Positions 46,181 to 61,400 of a stretch of DNA of 64,000 nucleotides are shown piece by piece (the stretch's first letter is position 1; every line of letters starts with the position of its first letter). Source of the DNA: Hyparrhenia diplandra (Eukaryota; Streptophyta; Magnoliopsida; Poales; Poaceae). The position numbers and the translations under genes were made by a program. The stretch is from the NCBI GenBank assembly GCA_015847255.1, contig JADLZK010013161.1:162854-226853 (forward strand), given 5' to 3'. The notes under the pieces are model-generated. The model had not been told where the DNA came from, searched no databases, and saw only the letters and a list, made by a program, of their open reading frames with translations.

Positions 46181-49100
46181 TGATGTGTTAAAAAAATCAG
46201 AGTTGCACAGAATGTCACACAATGAGCAGCTGATATTGGATTAAAATTGCAATCCGTGCTCCATGATGCTGGTTCCAGCTATCTCAGTATATTTTTACAG
46301 TGCAAAACAAATGAATTTACTCAGACTGATGTGTGATGGGATCTGTGCTCTACATTTACCTTTTGGCATTATCTGTTTGCATAGAGTTAACACTTCACAG
46401 CATCCATTTTTGGTTACTGACACTCAGTTCCTTATTGGAGACAGCACAGGTAACATGGGTTTTTCTTTCTTCTTGTGTGTGTGTTGAGGAGTTGGGGGAA
46501 GGTGTCTTAGGTATGGTGGTGATTCTTTTATAGATTGCATCTGTAGAGAAGGGGCACGATCTTGTGTCCGGAACACATATGAACTCGACATCAAGCATTC
46601 CCTTTCTTAAATTGGAAATTATGTGAAGCCAAGGCTCTGGACTTTGGGAGCAGTAGTACTGCCTCTTGCAGTAGTGTAAAGCATGCATTGATGTGTGCCT
46701 GTTTCGATGGGTATGTTTCATCTTAACAGAAGAAACTCTAAATATTATTTTTTATCCATTTCGTTTCCTTTGCCTGACACTTGTGTAATCTTGAACAGGT
46801 CAGAGATTACTTGCGATTAGCTGTAAAACCAAATATATATGTCGAAACCTCATGTAGTATCAATGTGGACTGGAGTTGAAGCAGGTATTTTTCACCAGCA
46901 TTTTTTAAATCGTTATTCATTTGAGGAAAGAATGCATATAATGTTATCTCAGGACAAAATCCCTGCTTGAGCTGTTTTGTTGTCCCTGTGGCTTAACATG
47001 AACCAAAAATAACATCATCTTGGCAATCAAGTCATTGAATCAATTAAACAACTCGGTTTAAATTTTAAACAAGGAAACAAAATTCTTATAGGAAGAATTA
47101 AAGTGATGAGGTACAAGAACTAGGTAGAAGAATCCACACAAGTACAGCCAAGTAGTGTAAATGTTGGATTAGGTAGTGTGTTGAACTTTGTTATCTGTGC
47201 CCAAATTAAGCCAAAGTGTGTTTAACTTTGTTATCTGTGCCCAAAGCCAAATGCCTTTATGCTTTTTATGTGTGTTGCGTATACTCACTTCATTGTGTAA
47301 AATACACTTGGAATGTACAAACTACAGATTCTGTAGAATACAATTGTGATGTATATGCATTCCCGTGTAAGAGGATGAAAAATGGTTTCTTAAATCCATT
47401 CTGCACCCAGTTCTGGAGAGCCTCCAGTTCTGAGAACTTTGGTATGTTATGTTTTATTGAACATTTAATAAAACTTGTAACAGATCGTGAATTGATGTGG
47501 TCTTTTAAAGTTGTTGTGTTGACTGAATACACAATATAGTGCATCAGTAGTTGGACTGGGAATTCTACTGATTATAGATATTGTACCCAGGTTTTTTGAG
47601 GAAGAAGTGTGTGGAGCTGTTGTCCATATGAGATGCATGATCCTGGAGATATCTTTTGCACAGTAGATTAGCCCGCAGCCCGCTTGTTTACCACAGCATT
47701 GTACACACCTGTTTTCTTTAGCAAAAAAGGTGGAGACACATCAAACTGTTCTCCTATCTCGGTTAGATTTTTGGATTTCACAGTACTATGTAAATTTGTG
47801 TTGTACATATTGTAGCGACCTAGTCTACTCGGATCTGATGTACGGAGCTCCATCTATGAAGAACGTGATCGAGAATGGGGCGTATTAGCCTGGCAGCGTC
47901 CTTCTGCTCACCGTCGCCCATGCCCTCCTCGCGCCGCCTAGCCGATCAAAACCACGCCCGCGCTCTGGATTCTGGAGGCTGGAGCTTCTGCCTTCCGCTG
48001 CCCAGCGGTGTCAGCGGCGCCGAGAGCCTTGCCTTCGACCGCCGGGGCAGAGGCCAGGGGCAAATGGGGCGGCAGAACCATCGGCTCTGAGCTAGACCAC
48101 GTCCGGGGAGCCTGGTGAGGCCGATGTGCTGGCGAGTGGCGACTTAAGTAGATGGCGTGCCGGGAGACGTAAACGAGGCCAGGGGCAGCTGCAAGTACGA
48201 CATCACACATGCAGCGGGTATTGAAGTACGAAATGTAGGTAATTAAAAAACTAATTATACGGTTTAGATGTGCATTGGGGCGATTCTTTTCAATACGTCA
48301 TGGTAGGATAATATTTACCACTAACAAGCGAAACATCTTACGATTAATGCGATGTGACATACATATATCCCATCCGTCCAAAATTTTTGTCCAAACTTTT
48401 TGGGATCTAAACACACCGAAAAGAAAAAGTCAGGCCGACCTATCGTACGGCCGACCTATCGTACCCGAATGGGGCGTCGCAATGAGCTCTGCAAACTGAG
48501 TTGCAACCGTATATTGGACTGAACAAAAGAGAGAAAAAAAAAATGTGTTTGGTAAGGTTTTTTAAGCAAATACCAAATAAGACAAGTGATCCTTCCGTAT
48601 GTTGCATGAGCAGAGTGGAAGAGGATGGATGGAGTGGATGGAGCGTCCCCTTTCTAAAGGGTATAGAGAAATGATAATTTTTCCTCTCAATTGAGAGAAA
48701 AACAGTATGTCCTTTTACCCAGCTTATGGTGAAACTTTTTTCCCAAACTGAGCTGCTCTAACGTGCAGAATAACGCCAATAGTTTTCCAAACGTAGCTCT
48801 TTTTGGGAAAAAAAAAAATCAAAATCGTAACTCTCTTTTTAGTGTGGCTCTTTGATATTAAAAATGACTCTGGCTCCAGCTGTCTACAATCTGCATGGGC
48901 TTCACTTTTATATTCTACAGTCTTTACGACATCTAATCAACTCGTCAAAGGCTCCGCTTAAGCGAGCCGATCCATTGGGCATGGTTCCATCGCACCATAT
49001 GTCCATATGCATATGCCTCATGCCGAAACTCTTGGAAACTGAGATATGATGTTTCCCATTGACCTAATAGAAAACTAAAGTGATTTGTAACATGGAGGGG

Positions 49101-49433
49101 AAGTACTCGGCATATGCAACTTTTAACAGTTTTTAAGTTTTTATCAGATCATTGACGCTTTGCTTGATACCATCAGTCATCAATACACCCCGTCCTCAGG
49201 TAAAACTAAACATCAAACCAAGCATATTCGGATGTAACTTTCAGAATGACAAAGTTACCTGACAAATTTTCTTAAGAGTCAAACAAGGAAAGGGAAAAAA
49301 AAAACATAAGAAATCAAGTTGAAATCTTTTTACACCTATCTGATTAGTTAAACAAGGTTAAAATTTGTCTTCTGTATCATACAGATCAAATACACTCCGT
49401 TCTAGAAAGGAAGTGGGTAGGGTGTCAAAAAAT
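46181..49433. other. 3' flank of the CW gene and convergent intergenic DNA
   Basis: The first several hundred bases are probably CW-gene 3' UTR. No coding exon was recognised. A small GC-rich patch at 47860-48110 has an open frame of 71 codons (MGRISLAASFCSPSP start) with no family resemblance. The CW gene and CBP80 gene converge here, about 3.2 kb apart. Confidence 0.45.
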
Positions 49434-52400
49434 TCAAGGATGAGACCCTTCATTGGTAAGTCTGCACAAACCAGAGAAAGCAGCTTTTCGGATAAGTGGG
49501 TGAACATCCCCAACGAAGACCTCCTCATCCAACATTACAATGTTCGACCAAATCTGTACCCGACATTATAAATGATTAAATGATCAGTGTGAGGTCAGAA
49601 GCTTATAAAGCCAATGGAATGATGTGCTCAAGTAAAGCTTTTGTAAATGCAAGAGCAGTTTTTCAGTATGCAATCTTAATATTTAGATCTAATACACCTT
49701 AACATGTCCTAACCATTGCCAGGGCATGCAAGAGATCATTTGTTATGAGATAAGAAATTGGCCCTTGCTAATTACACTAGGCAGCTTCCAACAAGATTTT
49801 CATATAAAAGTAATGAGATCCTCCAATAGGAGATAGCAATCTAACCTCACTTGCATATTGACGAGAAAATGACTTGAGATAACCCAGTGTACAGAGACAC
49901 CATTGCTCAAGCTCTCCAACATTGTATCCATTTTTTGTGTTTCGCCCATTCAGTTCACTGTAAAGATGGTGCACAAAGTTAGGAACAAGAGAATGGCAAA
50001 TATAGCTACTAAAATATTCAATCTATATATAACTGGATGTTAACACCAATACCAGGCATACCATTGCTTGTGATCAAAGTCACAGTAATGACACTGTTTC
50101 GACACTCCGGACCTTAGGAATTACTTTATCTAGGAAAATGCACATTTGGACTAGTCTCAAGAAGTTAAGATACTCTACTGGATATACGAAATTTGCCCTA
50201 TCATCTGAAAGAACATAACTGCAAAATTGTTGTTGATGTGGAAGACAGCAAAACCTAACTCGTAATGAAACCCCATTAATGTAACATTTCATCTAAGCTA
50301 GAAAATGTAGCTTTATATGAGTGGGTAGCTTTATTATGCTTATATGAGTGGTGCAATCTGAATATCAGACTGACCTATTATTATCTGCTCCATTTTCATT
50401 GTCAATCTCCATTGTTGCCGCTTCAGGATCTTGAGGTGCAAAATTTACATTTTGATCTCCAGTGCGTAGATTAGGAATTTCTCCATCAACAGAGACAGGT
50501 GGCAAGCGTTCAGTGAGCACGTCAACAAAGCTCTTAAATAGTAACTTAAGCAAGTCCTGTCAAACCAAATAGCCAGACACCAATAAGTAGGTAGAAGGAT
50601 AGGACTTCATGATAGTAAAGTACTCCACAAAACACTGAGATTAAGCTATATTACTATCAATATATCAATGCACATACAAATCAATAAAAAATCTAACAAA
50701 AACGAATAATGCACCTTGCTTTCTTCAAGAGCCCCAGCAAGAAGAGCTCCCTTCGCTTCTAAAGATTGTTCAGTAGTTCTTTCCTCGTCCTCTGCATTTT
50801 TGACACGTAATTGAGCCGCCTTATCCTACCTGGTTTTTCAGCAATTGCAGGTTGCCCATCTACGATCTCAAGCACTGATTTGGCCTCCTCCAGCTCCTGT
50901 ATGGCTTTTGCACTTGCCTCTTTAGCAACTTCGAAGACCTTTCTTGAGCGAATGAATTTCCTTTCGGAGGTCACTGATCCGATTGTATGTTTTACTAACA
51001 GCATTTCTAAGAATCTGATGGAAAATTTTCAATCAGATATATCCAAACCGAAGATGAGGAAAGGAAGCATCAAGAGGATGCAAATCACCATAAATATGCA
51101 TCCAAACAAAACATAACTCCCATTTTATATATAAAAAAATCACTTTCACAATTATATAATGATGAAAAATTGTTGACCTCCTTAAATATTGTCTTAATTT
51201 GGTAGATATATGTACTACTTTTTTTACCACAAATGAATGCAAAACTGTAGGGACAAAGGATGCACCTCCCATGGTCGATCAGAAACATGAAACTGCTCAA
51301 CATTGGCAGGAGAGAAAACCCATTTGACTATAGCCAAATTGGATATCAGGCGATAACCCATCATTCTATCAATAGCTATAGCAGTCATCTGGGTACTATT
51401 CTTCCAATAAGCACTGACTCCATTCATTAACAGTAGCTGCATTTCCTCATTTGGACATAGCTTCTCGATTATCTTATTATATCTCTCCAAAATAGTGATA
51501 AGATGGGTGAAACTTTTTTGAACCCATATCAAGAAGCGTCTGGCTAACAACATCAAGTGCAAATTCAGTACCATTTGTTGGAATTATTTGTTCCTCCACC
51601 CATAAAATAATATCATTTGTAGTCTTCTTTCCTCTAATCAAGCCAACAAGTTCCTTGGATAACTTCTGGCCATCGGTGTTTTCATTGCTTTCATCGCTAT
51701 GGAATTTGAAGTTAGGCCCAGCTTTTGGTGGTAGCAGTTCTTCTAACTCAGCAGCATCCTCGATACTCTGCAAAAGAAAAGGTGATGCAAGATACCTATT
51801 AATTCTGTTTTTAAAAAAAAAAAGCATGCACATCAACATGGTACAAAAGGAAACCACCCTCCTTGGTAAGTAATGGCTAATAGTACAAGATTAACCTGCT
51901 TGATTTTTTCAAAGTACGACAAACGTACTTCCCTTTCCAACACTTCCTGGACAAAAACACGTTGTGGAGCCCATTTTGGGAGGTCTTTGACATAAGACCA
52001 CTCCTGCCAAGGCCAAATGAATTGAAAATTTGACCTGTAGAAGTAGAGGAATATCATTATAATTCAGTAACAACCACCAACTATTTGATTGAAACAATAT
52101 AATTGTTATGTTCTGGAATCATTTGCGCGAGCTGTAATAACGATACATATGATGTATTATTAATTATTTCAAGCTCCTGTGCTAATTATTGGGAGTCATA
52201 TTTTGAACATGTAAGAAGAATGCACCAATCAACAGACAACATGAAGAAAAGGCAAACGGTCAAATAATGATTACACAAAGAAGAAATCTTAAATAACGAC
52301 TTACAAGTGGTGTGAAAACCATAGTATAAGTCTGGTGCGGCACTCCATGTCCATGTTACTAATTCTGTCAAAAAGAGCATGCACTGCTCCCACCACAACT

Positions 52401-55400
52401 GAAGGGAACGCACCTGGTAATGCCTGAAATAAACCTTAATGTGGTGAGGCTCAAATTGAGTATATATCCTTGGAAGCTAAAAACAAATCAATCACTAGGG
52501 ATAAGAAAACGTTAGTGGATAAAATTTTCTAACATGCCAGGTTCATTTTCATGTTTAGGTACTGGAAAAAAAAAAAAAAAAAGGCTACAAACATAGCTTT
52601 CTAATGAAAATTGTATGTAGATAAATTTAACTCTTCAGATTACCACATACCACCTCGTCTCATGTTCACAACTTCACATTAATACTAGAACCATCCAATT
52701 GAGACATCTAGAGCACAATGGTTTTCACTTTTCACAATAAAAAAGTGAAGTATATTTACAGAAAAATATAAACATATCTCTTTAGATGTAAGCAATCATG
52801 CAATGGGAATCTGATTTGTAGATAACATTAACACAGGGGCACTGGCGTTGCTAGTGAAATTTATTGTGGTATTTTCATAACTATGCTTAGTTAATGTAGT
52901 GATGCAACAACAAAAAAAATCAAACTTAAACTCAAATACTTGACCCATACTTCAAAAAAAACTCATGAAATGAGCATTGCAGGTTCGGCCGTACATTCTA
53001 CTGTAACAGCTAACGAACAGAGAGACAGACAGACAGCATCTGTCAAGGAGATATGAAAGGACTACCTTGCAAAGATCAATGATAACCAATGTATAGTAAA
53101 TTGGCTTGAATGGTGGATTTGGCAACAATAGTAGCTGCAAGAGAATATACGTTAGAAAACTATTTATCATAAGAACACCAAAAACTATCCTAAGTACAGG
53201 GTATAGAGAACCTCGAAATGCAACATAGCATGCACAGATTCTGTAGCATATCCTAGGCAAATAATAACTCCTAAGACAGAATGTGCCAGATGCTTCTAAA
53301 TCCATTAACTGTGTGACAATTAAAATATCTAGGTTGGAAAATAGCCTAGGACCACCTATTTTCCACAGTAATGACTACTCTGCACAGAACCACAAATTAT
53401 TTCAAGATCAGCTAAAAACCAGTAGACTTATAATTCATTCAGGGTTGCGGGGACCTGGGAAGCATTGTTTATATTTGGCAACAAATTCCCTGCGGTTTAA
53501 CTAAACTATCTTTCACTCATTGTCTGATAGCAAGAGGATAAAACATTCTTCCAACTAGTTGCTCCAGTCTAAAGCAGATGTTTTAGAGAATTGTGCTTGC
53601 AATTGTAACTATACATCAACTTGGGTTGTCAAGGCAGCGGTTTCTACCAAATACCCTATTTAAATGCTTATTGGAAGCAGCATTATAAAGAATAGGCATA
53701 AAATCATTAAATCAGAATTTATGGTTAACTCCATTATTGTTCTGGATGCATGCAGATAAAAACGAGAAGTGGTTTAGACAAAGTAGATTGAAACAATACA
53801 GTTCCCATCATATGAATGCAGATATAAAAAACAGGTATTAACTTCGAACTTAAACAAGTTAATATTAGAAAATGAAAAAAAAATACCTGTGAAAATATGG
53901 TCTCTGCCATCAGGTATTCATAGCTTAAATGACACAGGAAGGCTGACCAGATAAAATGCACATTCTTTCCGACTAACTTTCAAAGAAAAACATAGACAAG
54001 ATGGAATCAGTAAAAAAGTTGCACTTATTAAATGGATCATAAACATAAAATCCAATGGATGTTCCTGAGATGTCATACTAAATTAAAGGATCAGATTCCT
54101 TTCACATTAAAGACTACAGAAAATTTAACAGTTTTAGCTATAGCCATCAAGAAAATTCAAGCATTAAAAAGTCACTCAGAAAATGAACAAACGAGCATTA
54201 CCACACTAAAATATTAAACAAATCCACCATTCTCTAAACATAGAATGCCATGGGATTTACCAGGTCAAACATCTAAACAATGAGTATTAGTATGCAAGTA
54301 CATTTGTCTCGGTCTCAGAACGAAATTTTTACATTATTGAGCACAAAAAGAAACCACAGCCATGAATATTAGTATGCCAGTACATTTGTCTCGGTCTTGG
54401 TCTCAGAACATATTTCTTTTACTTATACATGATTAGAAAAAGAAAACTAGTTATGGCCATCACTGAGCACAAAAAGAAACCACAGCCAGCAATGCATCAT
54501 GCAGGATCTCCTATATACCATAAACATAAAACTGGGATTATGATCCAAACTCCAGGATGTCCAACACTAATCACAAAAATAAACCATATAGCTGCTTAGC
54601 TAGCATTGCAGGCCATCTCAATGTTAATCACCCAAATTGAAACCACTAATGCATATTTACACAGAGAAGCAAAATCCAACAACTAATTGATGTCAGATAT
54701 ATCTTCCATGGATACACTTAAGTGTCAGATATGAAATATCCCCTGAAGCATGTATATTGGTATCCCATTCAACAAGAGTGGTAATAAAGTACATTCGATG
54801 TTTTTAAAAAAAAAAAAAAAAAAAAGGTACAAACTGACCATCCATTGAAGAAGAGTAGCACGTCCAAAATGCATTCTTCAACAACAAAACGATCTACAGG
54901 CTGCATGTTCTGTGAATCAACAGCAGCTGATTAGATGTGCAAAACACAAAGAACAATTGCCATATGATAAGGTATAGTTTTAGTATCTTATATTCTTATT
55001 TGTAGTAGAATATAGATACAACAAATGATTAATACAGAAACTAGAATAAGATTGGATTTCACTGATGTATAATTGAAGCCAATATGCATATGTTCATTTT
55101 TTTTGTTAAACACCAGGTGATAAAACTAGTACATACACAAATGAATGAACAAATATATATAATTGCAAAACATATATTTTCAACATTATTTGGCTGAATT
55201 GCCCAGGATGAAGAAGCAGAGTGAGTTACTTCACACAATATGTTTCAAGAGAGAACTTATCAGACCAATAGCTAAAGTCCATATAATATAAACAAATTCA
55301 CAAGATTAGTTTCAGGTGCCAAAGCAGCAGATTAGGAAATATCCTATAAAATTATTTCATGTGTGTCACTTAAATTATTTCACTAGCTTCAACCCATAGC

Positions 55401-58400
55401 AAGAATTTGGCAAAGAAATGGAAGAAGCATCTCAGCACAAAATATCAAGAAATATATCCTCTTTAGATCATACTCCCTTCGTTCCAAATTAGAAGTCGCT
55501 TTTGACTATGTCCTAAGGCAAACTACTTTAACTTTTAGCCAAGTCTACAGAAAAATATAACCGACATTTACAGCAGTAAATTAGTTTTATTCCATCCACC
55601 ATGTACTATGTCTTGAGAGTGCACTTATTTGATATTGTAGGTGACAATATATATTTTTATAAACTTGGTCAAAGTTAGAGAAGCTTGACTTAGGAAAAAA
55701 GTCATAGTGAGTAATTTGGAACGGAGGTAGTACATAGAACTGAGGATTAAAATAAATAAATAAATAAATAAAACAGAAGCAATTCAATATCATGTTAGAT
55801 TTTGAAAAAACAAAATGATCAATTATCGAAGTGTTTCTATCTAAACTATAAATTTGCAAAGTACCTCAGCTTTATTCGTTTGGAAAGATATGGAGTCTAC
55901 GAAGTCTCTGAGGATACTTCATATCGGCTTCATGTTTCTCCTGACCTTTTAACATTTCAGAAGATGACTGCGAGGGAGTGGGTGGAGGGCAACTTATAGG
56001 GGAAAGACGCGATGTGATTTTCCAGCCACCAGCTGAGCTTCAAATGACAGGTGGGGTTTCGGAACTGCCAGGAAAGTAATTGGATTCCAGTTCATAGCCA
56101 TATTAATAAAATGAAAAGATATAATGTGTGACTTGAGACTTGACAAAAGGATAAAGACCTTACAATGCAAAAAAAAAAATGTTAAAGAGTTCTATCCACA
56201 ATTGGAATATTATGAAATAATGACCGAATATCAGTTTGCAGCTTGCATACAAACAGCCATTGAAAAAGACAGTTAGGGTAAAAGGTTGTGCATACCACTT
56301 TTAACTTTCCATCCACTGCAAGAAAGAACTTGAATGCGCTCCCATAGATCTTCCAAGAAATCCTGCAAAGGACTAGCCTTTAATACTGAACTAAGGGCGT
56401 GTTTAGTTCCAGACCTCTAGGGAGCTCCGCCAGGAAGCCACATCCAACCCCAGGCCAAGGCGTGTTTCCCAAGGTGGGAACCAAACATGCCCTCAATATC
56501 ACATAAGATTTTAAGTGATGAATCAAGAAATAAACAAGCTTCTGGTCCGTACATTCAGGAAGATTAGCATTACCTTTTGTTAGGAGAGTGGCCTTCATCT
56601 GTCTCAAAGACTGAGAAAGCAATATCATCAAAATGCCTCCTGATACTTATGTAAGACTGTATGCCAACTAAAACTCTCTCGAACTCATCTGGAACTTGCT
56701 GCAAGGTACAGTACATAAGTGCATATCATCAATGAGTTACCATCTACTAAATCTTCTAGTAAATAGTTTTACAAAAAGTTCCATGATTCTCTTTATCTGT
56801 CTCCCCTGTGTATATTGCTCTGCTGGGACATAGAACGGTTGCTCTACTGGGAAACTTCGCCAAAGAGAAGCAACTTAAACAGCACATGACAAATCCTTGA
56901 CTAAACAAGATTAGCCAACAAGCTGCTCGATTTGCCACAGTAGAGTTGTCATGCTCAAGTCATCTTCCAGCACAGAAGTGTCACAAACAACTGGATATTG
57001 ATAACACTAATAGGCTACTTCATCTATTAGAAGTTTAGAACCATTCAAAAATTCCAAGTACATGTCACACAGATCTTGCCATGCTATCAAAATGTAGCAT
57101 GTGTGCATGCCTTTTTTTTTTTTTTTTTTGTGTGTGTGTGGGGGGGGTATGGAACAGTGACACATAAACACGGTATTCTTCTCTTTTTTGAGTGTGAGAC
57201 GCAACAAAAGGACAACAAGATTCATCTAAACAGTTAATTACAGGAGTAAATCTAAGTTACCTCAAACAATTCTGGACCGCCCCATGGAAGTGAAGCCAAA
57301 ATACAATACACGTAGAAGTCAGCACGTGGTTGCCACGAAGGATTGCCAGTCTCCTCATCTAATATTGTTGCAGCAGATGATAATAGAGTCTCAAATGTCG
57401 CGATGATTGAACTTGGAACTACAACTTTGCTGCACATCTACATATAAATATATAACAAAAATAAGATTTACATTTCCGTTTATACAGTAATGTAGTAAAC
57501 AAGAAGCAAAAATATAATATGTTTATAACCACAATATATGCATAAAGGTCTCCATATAAGAAAAAATATCTGACATGCAATAAAAAGATCAGAAAGAAAT
57601 CCCTACATTCTTTCTGAGAGGTTTTGAAAGCAAATCCCATATTTGACTTTATTTAAACTAAAACAAGAGTATCAATAGGAGATCGCAAATTCAAAACCTA
57701 ATATAAAGGCAGCATTATCCTAAACAACCTGCTAACCCAATGCATAGTTTAGAGCCATAAATCAAACAATGACAAACTATATGCAAGGTTATCAAGGCAA
57801 ACAATGTTAATTAAAAGATGTAAATATATCTAATATGTAATGAAAATAAGCACATCCTAGGAGCTGGAGCAGAAGGTCCTCCACTTCTATACATGTAACA
57901 TAAGTTTTACAGGGGGTTTCAGTCAAAAAAAAAAAGTTTTACAGGGAGGAGCCAGCTAATTGAGTCACTGAAACAACCACAGGAGGTGCACTCTAAGCCC
58001 AGCTCTCAGAGCTGCTACTGTGAAATATGGCTTCCTAAATATAAATTCCGCAAGGGGGCAGGGTGGCTTCGCCTTCACAGAAAGGCAACCGGATGTTTGC
58101 CTTTTTATAGAATAGAGAGAGAGATAAAGGAGGGTTTAATTGGTAGCGACTGAGGTCAGGTAGAAGAATGAGGTGGCTGATACATAGATATGATTTTTAT
58201 TGGCCAAACAAAATGATTGCAACAATCATTTGGTATTCCTGATTTCTAATACATATTGATACTCCCTCCGGTTCAAAAACTTGTTTTAGCCTCCTTCACG
58301 ATCTTCAAAATACATATTGTTCTAGAATACCTAGGCAACTTCAGCTTGCTGTTCTCAGCCTTACCCTTCTTAATTGGAACAATGACTAACCTGTTTTTGC

Positions 58401-61400
58401 ATGCATTCGCGCTTTAGAAAATATTAATTGAGGGTAAGATGTCATTATACCTAACTCCTTAATTCTTGTGCCCAACTAGAAAGAAGTGTTGTGAACCACT
58501 ATCATTTGGTGAAAAAAAATCTTTGGTGAAAAAAAAAATCTGCAGTAGTATAAAGTATAGCATGCTCTTACCACTATCATTTATTAGTCAAAGTCCATAT
58601 ATATTGATTGTGCATATTCTAAAACAAGGTTATCATCATACTACCCATCATAGTTATTAAGGCCTTGCCTAGGCATCCGAGCGGTTTTTCAACCGGAGCA
58701 TCAGGCTCACCACAGTTTTCCTGCATATGGCGTCGCCTCCCGCATCAAGTCATCGACAAGGCATTGGGTGACTCCAAGCAGACACCGCATGTGTGAAGAG
58801 ATGCAGGAGCGCCCTGTGCCTACACCTCCCAGCGAGGAGGTGCCCCACCCATTCACGCCAATTGAGAGAGGGTCAGAGGGAGAAGCAAAAGAGAGGAGAG
58901 AAGGGAAGAGAAGAGGGAACCTACAAGGCTACAACTAGTAGAGCCGGATCCCTGGAGACCCGCGTGCGGCTGCATTTCTCCGCTGGTTAACCAGCAATGC
59001 CTCTGCTAGTGAGAGACGGCGTGACCCTGCGCCTCTCCGCCAATCTCCGTGTGCCCGTGACTCTAATTCTCCCTTCTATGCAGTCAGTGCCCAGGTCTTC
59101 CCTTACCTCTTTCATGTTACCTGTGTTCCCTCTGCTCGGTGCTTGTTTGTGTTTGCCTCGGCTTGGCTTGCTTATCTTACAGCTTGACGGGTTGTGCATG
59201 CTGGTTTTTTTCTTGTGCACTACTTATTGTCTTATTCTGTAATGTGGTGTGAAATTGTGAACTACTATTAATCACGCCAACTAGACTCTAAGAAGCACTA
59301 GTAATTAAGGTGTTATGTCATTAGAGACTAAGTTATTGCTATTGAGAGATTTCAGATTTGCCATTTTGCTAATTTATGTTTTGCACTAGAATGGCAATAT
59401 TAAGGTACAATTTGCTTCTAAATTCTAGTGCATTATTTATATATATCAAGATGTTTGTATGGCATCGCCTCGGCCAGCGCTTTAAACGCCTCGGCATCTG
59501 GAGGGGTGGCTCGCCATGCCCCTCACCTTACCGCCTTAAGAAGCATGCTATTCATGAAGTTACACTGCAACTGAACAGAATTTCAGCTCATTCAATCCCC
59601 AAGTTAGTTGAGCATCAAGAGAACTAACAACAACTAACAGTCTTCCACGGCACAGTAGGAGTTTCCCCTCATAAACAGTACTCCCTCAATTCAGTTAGGC
59701 ATAAAAAGTCAAACTTCATAAGACCAACAGTCAAATTATATGCATGCTTAGTGTCTAAAAGTTACACAAATAGATTTGTATTTCAAATAGACTGATTTTG
59801 TAGCAACTGATGATATATTGTAAAGAGAAACTGGTGGTCACAGATTCACAGTATACCTCTAAAGACCTTTTCGAATTCTAATATACCTATTACAAACGGA
59901 CAATTATGCATGCAGATCATTGTCAGTTCAAAACAAAACAGCATGTCACACAGTGAAATTACAAGTAATGCAACTAAGGATACATAGGAAATGAGAAATT
60001 AAGGATATAAATAAAAATCAAAGCAAACCAGCCATTGTACTTACCAGACCACTGAGAAATCGCAGCAATATCCTAATTCTATCACGATTTTCATTGTGCA
60101 AGGCGCCCTGCAATCAAGGCATCAGATATTCTTAAAGCTACGGTAATCACAAATTTAACAGTGTGATTATGTAATTACAAATAATGGTACCTGTAGGTTA
60201 GCCTGTGTGGTATCTACAATATCCTTGGTGAAGTCTTCATTTTCTAAGTTTATCAAACCAATCTGAGATTAAAAAAAAAAAAAAGTACAACCAAAAGAGT
60301 TAGCTTTATTAACATGATTCATGAGGTTATAATCATATTCTTACAATAAATACCATATACCATGGATCCAAAAACAGACTCTGAAGTTAATTGTATATAC
60401 AATATATCAATAATATTAAGACCAAAAGTCTTGTTAAAACACATCAACGTGAAGTATGGACTAGCTTGGTTAGGAAACAGAAAAACTTAAGCATTTGCTA
60501 ATTTTCTTGCCCACAAAAAAAAAAAAGAAAAACAATTTTGCCCGTGATCATTTCATCCAATCCAAGTTAACAAAAGGGAGCTACATGGTTAGGTCCTCAT
60601 GGAAAAGGGCAACCCAAACTCAAGAGTTCGAATGTCTCATGATGTCCTCTGGTTGATATACGATGACAGTGTTTACACTTTACAGTGTGTTTTAATCTAT
60701 GTTGCATCTTGCATTTTCCTCGCAAAAATTGCAAGATGCAACATAGATTAAAACACGCTGTAAACACTGTCAAGCTCATGTAACGAGACAGACCAATATA
60801 CCCTAGAGGACATCATGAGACACAGGGTTACTCTCTTTTGCATGTAAATATACACACCATTCAAAATATTTGCTAATTCCAGTGTAAATATGGAAAAGAT
60901 AACAAGAGAACATGTTTGGCATTAGTTTCTCCAAAAAAATGTATATATTCGGCAGTGGCATTGCAACCTCCACAGAGGCTATGTGACAGTTAATAAAAAA
61001 AAATATTCCAAAAAAAGCTTGATTCTAGTGCAAAATGATCAATATGTAGAATCTGAACAAGTAATTGCAGATATTCGTGACAGAACGTCCACTTTGCACA
61101 GCAGCAAACAACAATGAAAGCATATTCATAAATGAAAAGGACAGGTTATGAGTTATGACATTTTGTTTACGCAAGGTCAGTAAGGCCAATCTCAGAACTC
61201 AGAAGTGTGTGAAATTATGAACTGAGGCGTCAGTGAACATTGCTGTCCTCTCTCAAAATCCATGAAAAAACATGTAAACCACCATCCTAGAATCTCAACT
61301 TGATTCATGCTGTATCACTATGCTAGTGACCTAACCACAAAGTACAATAGCATAAATTCCTAACACTTACAAATTATAAAGGGACGAAATGTGCATCTGG

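Noticed and set aside
47860..48110. GC-rich patch with a 71-codon frame between the CW gene and CBP80
   Set aside because: No recognisable motif, no splice partner and no homologue that I know; may be gene or transposon debris.
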